From positions 1-64,000 of the forward strand of contig JANXAM010000011.1 in NCBI GenBank assembly GCA_025062155.1: a stretch of 64,000 bases of DNA, read 5' to 3'. The translations under genes were made by a program, and so were the position numbers. Below are positions 59,978-64,000 of this stretch, piece after piece. The notes beneath the pieces are model-generated. The model ran no database searches. It saw only the letters and a program-made list of their open reading frames with translations, and was not told the DNA's origin. The stretch is from Gloeomargarita sp. SKYB120 (GTDB taxonomy: Bacteria; Cyanobacteriota; Cyanobacteriia; Gloeomargaritales; Gloeomargaritaceae). How positions within the stretch are numbered: the stretch's first letter is position 1; each line of letters begins with the position of its first letter.

Positions 59978-61331
59978 CCGGTACGTCTGTCGCGAGTGCG
60001 GCGCGGAATATGCCCAGTACTTCGGCCAGTGTCGCCAGTGCGGGGCCTGGAACAGCTTGGATGAAGTGGTCATTGCGCCCAAGGGACCGTCTGCCCATCC
60101 CACTACGGCACCCCGGCAAGCGCTTCCCCTGCCTGCGGTTGCGGATGAAAACTGGCAACGCTGGTCCACCGGTTCCCCTGAATTTGACCGCGTGCTGGGG
60201 GGTGGGATCGTCCCCGGTTCCCTGGTGCTGGTAGCCGGCGATGCGGGCATTGGCAAATCCACGCTGCTCCTGCAAACGCTGGGCAAGCTAGCGCTGGACT
60301 TGCCGGTGCTCTACGTCTGCGCGGAGGAATCGGCGCAACAGGTGAAATTGCGGGCGAAACGCCTGTTTACGACGGACGACCTGGCGCAGCTTTACGTTTT
60401 GGCGGAAACGGATTTGGAGACTATCCTGCAGGAGCTGGACCGTATGCGCCCCCGCGTGGCGGTGATTGACAGCATCCAAGCCCTGATGTACGCCGCGTTG
60501 ACGTCCGCGCCCGGTTCGGTCTCCCAGGTACGGGAATGTACCGCCGCCTTGATGCGCCTGGCCAAGCAACACCACATCGCCCTTTTCATCGTCGGCCATA
60601 TTACGAAAGAAGGAGCCATCGCCGGACCTAAAGTCCTAGAGCATCTGGTGGATACGGTGGTGTATTTCGAGGGGGATGCCTTTGCCCACCACCGGTTGTT
60701 ACGCGCTGGCAAAAATCGCTTTGGCCCCAGTTACGAACTGGGCATTTTCGAGATGACCGCGCAGGGGTTGCAGGACGTTCCCAACCCGTCGGTTTTGTTC
60801 CTCAACCACCGCGAAGCGCCCGCCCCCGGTGTGGCCACCATCGTCGCCTGTGAAGCCAGTCGGCCTCTGGTCGTGGAAATGCAAGCGCTCGTGACGCCCA
60901 CCAGTTACGGTACCCCTCGCCGCAGCGCCACGGGTGTGGACTACAACCGGTTAGTGCAGATCCTGGCAGTCGTGGAAAAACAGTTGGGCCTTCCCCTGGC
61001 CAAATTCGATGTCTATGTGGCGTCAGCAGGAGGCTTGGGGGTCTCGGAACCAGCGGCGGACCTCGGCATTGCCCTGGCCGTCATTGCCAGTTTTCGCAAT
61101 TGCCTCATCCAACCCCACACCGTGCTAATTGGGGAGCTGGGTTTGAGCGGGCAAATTCGCCCCGTCCAACAGCTCGAAACCCGTCTCAAGGAGGCTGTGA
61201 AACTGGGCTTTCACCGCGCCATTACTCCCCCGCTCGAGGTCGAACCTGTGCCCGGGTTGCAGGTCGTTCCGGTGCCCCGGTTGTTGCCCGCCGTCTTAGC
61301 TGCCTTGCCCCCCGATTCCACTGCGCTTTAG
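59961..61331 (+). CDS. radA: DNA repair protein RadA
   Basis: RadA is a RecA-like motor that helps branch migration during recombination repair. The 456-residue protein has the N-terminal zinc finger with C10, C13, C24 and C27, Walker A GDAGIGKS at 93-100, the RadA-specific KNRFG motif, and a C-terminal Lon-like domain (YVASAGGLGVSEPAADLGIA). The start inside the end of wecB implies coupling. The stop overlaps the stop of the NERD-helicase gene by 4 bp. Confidence 0.96.
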   Translation: MAKTRSRYVCRECGAEYAQYFGQCRQCGAWNSLDEVVIAPKGPSAHPTTAPRQALPLPAVADENWQRWSTGSPEFDRVLGGGIVPGSLVLVAGDAGIGKSTLLLQTLGKLALDLPVLYVCAEESAQQVKLRAKRLFTTDDLAQLYVLAETDLETILQELDRMRPRVAVIDSIQALMYAALTSAPGSVSQVRECTAALMRLAKQHHIALFIVGHITKEGAIAGPKVLEHLVDTVVYFEGDAFAHHRLLRAGKNRFGPSYELGIFEMTAQGLQDVPNPSVLFLNHREAPAPGVATIVACEASRPLVVEMQALVTPTSYGTPRRSATGVDYNRLVQILAVVEKQLGLPLAKFDVYVASAGGLGVSEPAADLGIALAVIASFRNCLIQPHTVLIGELGLSGQIRPVQQLETRLKEAVKLGFHRAITPPLEVEPVPGLQVVPVPRLLPAVLAALPPDSTAL

Positions 61332-63511
61332 GGTTCTTCCTGCACATCCCACGCGATAGCAGCCAGCGCCTCCGGCAGGTCCGTTTCTCCCGCATCGGCC
61401 ACGACCCGCTGGAGCGAAGCCTGGTTAAACGCGCGGAACGTGAGCTGGGGATGCTGCTGCACCACCGCCTCCAACTCGTCAAAGATGGTGCTTTTGCCTT
61501 GCAATCCGGTGACCACGCACCAGACCCGCGCCCGCGTCAGGGCGACAAAGGCCTCGTTGCGCTTGTGGAGTTCGGATTCGTCTCGCCAGAACGGTTGAGT
61601 GGCCCAGTGGAAGCGACAGGCGTAGACCTTCCAGGCCTCGTTACCCTTGGCGCGATGGATCCCCGCCAGCGTCACATGCTCCGGCACCCGAAAGGTATCA
61701 GGGTCCGTATCGCAACCCGCAATGATGCTTCGGATGCCTAATTTTTGTAAGCGGGCTTGCAGTTGCCGGAAATAAGCGGTTTCATCACTTCCGCGCGGGC
61801 AGGTCACCAGCAGGTCCCAGGGTTGAAATCCCTGCTGCAAATCCTGGGCAATTTGCGCCGCTAGCCACTCCTGTTCGGCCCCTTCGTTGGGAAAGGTCTG
61901 GATACGCAACAGTGGCCCGAGGGCATCCTGGTGGGGAAAATCGTCCGCATCAATCGGGTGGGGGCTATGGTCCGCATCACGGGTGATGGTGACGGTATGC
62001 CCAGCCTTGACACTGGCTTCAGAAAAATCCCCTTCCAATATCTGGTAACCGAGAGCCTCCCAGTCGGCTTTAGTAGTCACCCCTTGCAGCGGTCCTTCTG
62101 GGCGCAACAGTCCCATATTCACCGCGTGGGCCGCCATCAGCAGCAACCGTGGCGTGCGGTAACAGCGGTTGAGATTGTGGGATTTCAAAATCCCGCCTGG
62201 ATAATTGCCCCGCAAGTCCACCACCAACCGACCGTCGGGATGCCGCCCGAAAATGTCCTCTGCGCGGGGAATCGTCAACGACCCAATCCCTTGCGCCTCG
62301 TCGTAGGCCCAGTACAACCGGCGGGGTTCGGCCAGGGTCTGATAAGCCAAGCGGTAAAACGCAGGCGGTAAATCCTGGCCTTCATCAATCAACAGGGCAT
62401 CGAAGAGCACCGGGAAGTCCGTCGCTTGCTTTTCCAAATCCTCACAGACGTAGGCAAACGCCTCTGCTGGGGAACAGCTACGTCGCAAACGGTGATGCAC
62501 ATCCTCAACAGTTAGGGGTTTGACCCCCAATTTCAAAGCTAAGTTGGAATAGAACCCCCGGCGCTCATGACCGCCCCACGCATGCAAAATTTGGAGTCTT
62601 TCCCAGTTGGGGTCCTGGTTTTCCCGCACCATATCCCGGTAGTAAGTTCGAATCATCCCTTCGATCTGCTCGTAAAGAGAACGAGTGAAAAACACAAATC
62701 CAATCTCCCAATCGGGATGAGCCGCGTGGATTCTGGCGGCGCGTTTTGCCAAAAGAACCGTCTTACCCGTACCGGCCAAACCCCGAATCCGCTGGGGGCC
62801 ATCGGGGACTTCAAAGGCGACCTTTTGCTGCTCGCTATCTAAAACCCGCAGCCACGCTTCGATGGCGTGAATCACCCGGACTGGGTTGTTAGCAGGTGTG
62901 CCGGTGGGAATGGGGCGCGGTTCCTGCTGGGGAAGGATGCCGCCCAAGACGCCAACGATGGCCTGCCATTGCGCATCGGTTAAAGGGCGCTGGGGTTGTT
63001 CTTGCGCCCCCCGTTGCAGTGCTTCTCGCAGCGCCGACCGCCGCAGGTCCTCCTCCAACAGTACGCACGGCAACTGCGGTAACCCCCGGCTGTGCCACGC
63101 TTGCCGATTCACCAGGGGCAAAACAACCCGGTAGTGATAGGTCAGCAATCCCCGGCTTTCACGGCGTTCCTCTAGTTTGCTTCTCACGGCGAACATTCCG
63201 TCTTCCGCTTGCAGGGCGGGGGTTTCCACCTCCCGGTGCCAGTGGGTCATCCGCCACTCGTGGCCGATAATCTGGGCAATATTCTCCACTCGACAGCCCT
63301 TGCACTCAAACACCCACAGTCCCCACTCCCGGTGCAGCAAAATCACATCCGGCTCCTTGCGCAGGTTGCCAATGCTGGTGAAGATGGGGTAACGGAAGTA
63401 GGCCACACAGGGTTCCGTTTTACAGGCTTCCTTGAGACGCTCCCAAAACAGGTGTTCAGCCGTATTGGGTGCTAAAACGGTGAAGTTCTGAAAAAGGGCG
63501 GTCGGCATCAC
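61328..63511 (-). CDS. NERD nuclease-domain / superfamily 1 helicase fusion
   Basis: The 727-residue protein has an N-terminal NERD domain (about 15-130) with a PD-(D/E)xK-like core, D55 in EPDVILL and E69-x-K71 in FECKG. A UvrD-like helicase follows, with Walker A GLAGTGKT at 244-251, Walker B LIDEGQDLPP, and C-terminal motifs such as IHRAKGNEAWKVY and VALTRARVWCVVTG. Nuclease and helicase parts in one chain suggest DNA end processing, or defence against foreign DNA; neither role can be proven here. It stands alone on the minus strand. Confidence 0.88.
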   Translation of the reverse strand: MMPTALFQNFTVLAPNTAEHLFWERLKEACKTEPCVAYFRYPIFTSIGNLRKEPDVILLHREWGLWVFECKGCRVENIAQIIGHEWRMTHWHREVETPALQAEDGMFAVRSKLEERRESRGLLTYHYRVVLPLVNRQAWHSRGLPQLPCVLLEEDLRRSALREALQRGAQEQPQRPLTDAQWQAIVGVLGGILPQQEPRPIPTGTPANNPVRVIHAIEAWLRVLDSEQQKVAFEVPDGPQRIRGLAGTGKTVLLAKRAARIHAAHPDWEIGFVFFTRSLYEQIEGMIRTYYRDMVRENQDPNWERLQILHAWGGHERRGFYSNLALKLGVKPLTVEDVHHRLRRSCSPAEAFAYVCEDLEKQATDFPVLFDALLIDEGQDLPPAFYRLAYQTLAEPRRLYWAYDEAQGIGSLTIPRAEDIFGRHPDGRLVVDLRGNYPGGILKSHNLNRCYRTPRLLLMAAHAVNMGLLRPEGPLQGVTTKADWEALGYQILEGDFSEASVKAGHTVTITRDADHSPHPIDADDFPHQDALGPLLRIQTFPNEGAEQEWLAAQIAQDLQQGFQPWDLLVTCPRGSDETAYFRQLQARLQKLGIRSIIAGCDTDPDTFRVPEHVTLAGIHRAKGNEAWKVYACRFHWATQPFWRDESELHKRNEAFVALTRARVWCVVTGLQGKSTIFDELEAVVQQHPQLTFRAFNQASLQRVVADAGETDLPEALAAIAWDVQEEP

Positions 63512-63659
63512 GTTGTAGAGAACACGTCAAGCGCAGTGTATCCACAGGGGCGGGTGGATGACTCTAGGTTTTAGACTAGCACCTGAAGCTCACGTTCCAA
63601 AGGTATTTGAAGGTATTTCCCCCGGCAAAAACGGTCGTCGCTTCCCCCACTGTAGCTCC

Positions 63660-63688
63660 TTGCATCCCCAGCGGCTCAGCAATAGAAT
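63660..63688 (+). promoter_or_regulatory. Probable sigma-70-type promoter of the small membrane protein gene
   Basis: TTGCAT (63660-63665) and TAGAAT (63683-63688) are spaced 17 bp apart. The predicted start near 63695 lies 24 bp before the ATG, leaving room for the AAGGAG site at 63705-63710. Confidence 0.65.
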
Positions 63689-63718
63689 GGGAGCCAAAGC
63701 CAAGAAGGAGAAATTTGT

Positions 63719-63946
63719 ATGTTTTTCCTGATGCCGAGAAAGCCTGATTGCTCCCCAGTTCAGCAGCTTGAGCAGTCCACCACCCAGCCTGTCACAGCGA
63801 AAAACGCAGGACTCAGGGCGGCTAAGGTAGCGCAACGGTTGCTGGTTGGGGCTGTGGTGAGTGCTGCGCTGGTGGCGGTGGGTTACACAGTCGTCGAACT
63901 GTCCAGTGGGTTTGGCGCCATGCCTACCTGCGGTCGTAAACTGTAG
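63719..63946 (+). CDS. Hypothetical small membrane protein
   Basis: The 75-residue protein is not recognised. It has one membrane helix (about 42-61: LLVGAVVSAALVAVGYTVVE) preceded by a basic polar N-terminus and followed by a short tail, SGFGAMPTCGRKL. A good promoter and an AAGGAG ribosome-binding site make it a credible gene despite its size. It may be an accessory subunit of a membrane complex, which is a guess from form only. Confidence 0.6.
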   Translation: MFFLMPRKPDCSPVQQLEQSTTQPVTAKNAGLRAAKVAQRLLVGAVVSAALVAVGYTVVELSSGFGAMPTCGRKL

Positions 63947-64000
63947 AGCACTTCTCGGCTACGTTGACTCCCTTTTTCAAACCCTAGGGTAGCTGATTCC

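Overview
The window is cyanobacterial chromosome. It carries phycocyanin genes (cpcB, cpcA) with rod and rod-core linkers (cpcC, cpcG), the cytochrome b6f genes petC and petA, magnesium chelatase chlI, ccsA, ycf20, ycf46, a PedR-like regulator, and DUF1816 and DUF3370 proteins. Coding DNA is G+C-rich and genes are very tightly packed, with many 4-bp start/stop overlaps and several tail-to-tail overlaps. The dense packing and the decayed IS630-type elements would suit a unicellular hot-spring lineage (Thermostichus or Gloeomargarita type), but the exact taxon is an inference and is not proven here.

Layout. 1-815: the end of an IS630-type element that landed inside a CRISPR repeat, then the rest of the array, which ends in a decayed repeat; no cas genes are present. 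873-3840: NAD operon nadD-nrtR-like-nadE. 3837-7120: phycobilisome rod locus, cpcG on one strand and cpcB-cpcA-cpcC on the other. 7219-9865: secF-ycf20, hisG with a small unknown gene, and a PedR-like regulator with a small unknown gene. 9894-15254: TPR protein, GTPase, ccsA, chlI and a TAXI-type binding protein. 15299-31198: mostly minus-strand metabolism and cell envelope (peroxiredoxin, mtnA, trmFO, glgA, a Ser/Thr kinase with a DUF4189 domain, transketolase, an alpha/beta hydrolase, lytic transglycosylase, pilD, ssb, DUF3370), with trmD and a BtuF-like protein on the plus strand. 31294-33062: LapA-domain protein and petC-petA. 33173-37091: a gene broken by an amber stop, a TPMT-family methyltransferase, a Tat-exported amine oxidase and cobM.

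37164-41786 is the clearest accessory island. Three decayed IS630-type copies and two short MITE-like elements surround an intact archease-rtcB pair, an RNA-repair module. One end of the MITE-like elements matches the end of the IS copies. The element inside the CRISPR array differs from IS-C at only 3 of the 74 terminal bases compared.

41805-64000 returns to housekeeping genes: an RlmB-type rRNA methyltransferase, DUF1816, an HpnB-type glycosyltransferase, a UbiG-like methyltransferase, phosphoketolase, a D-lactate dehydrogenase-type enzyme, phosphoglucomutase, rhomboid, ycf46, DUF177, PhoX with a likely Pho box, a DUF697-type GTPase, a TPR protein, wecB, radA, a NERD-domain helicase and a small membrane protein. 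I saw no tRNA or rRNA genes.
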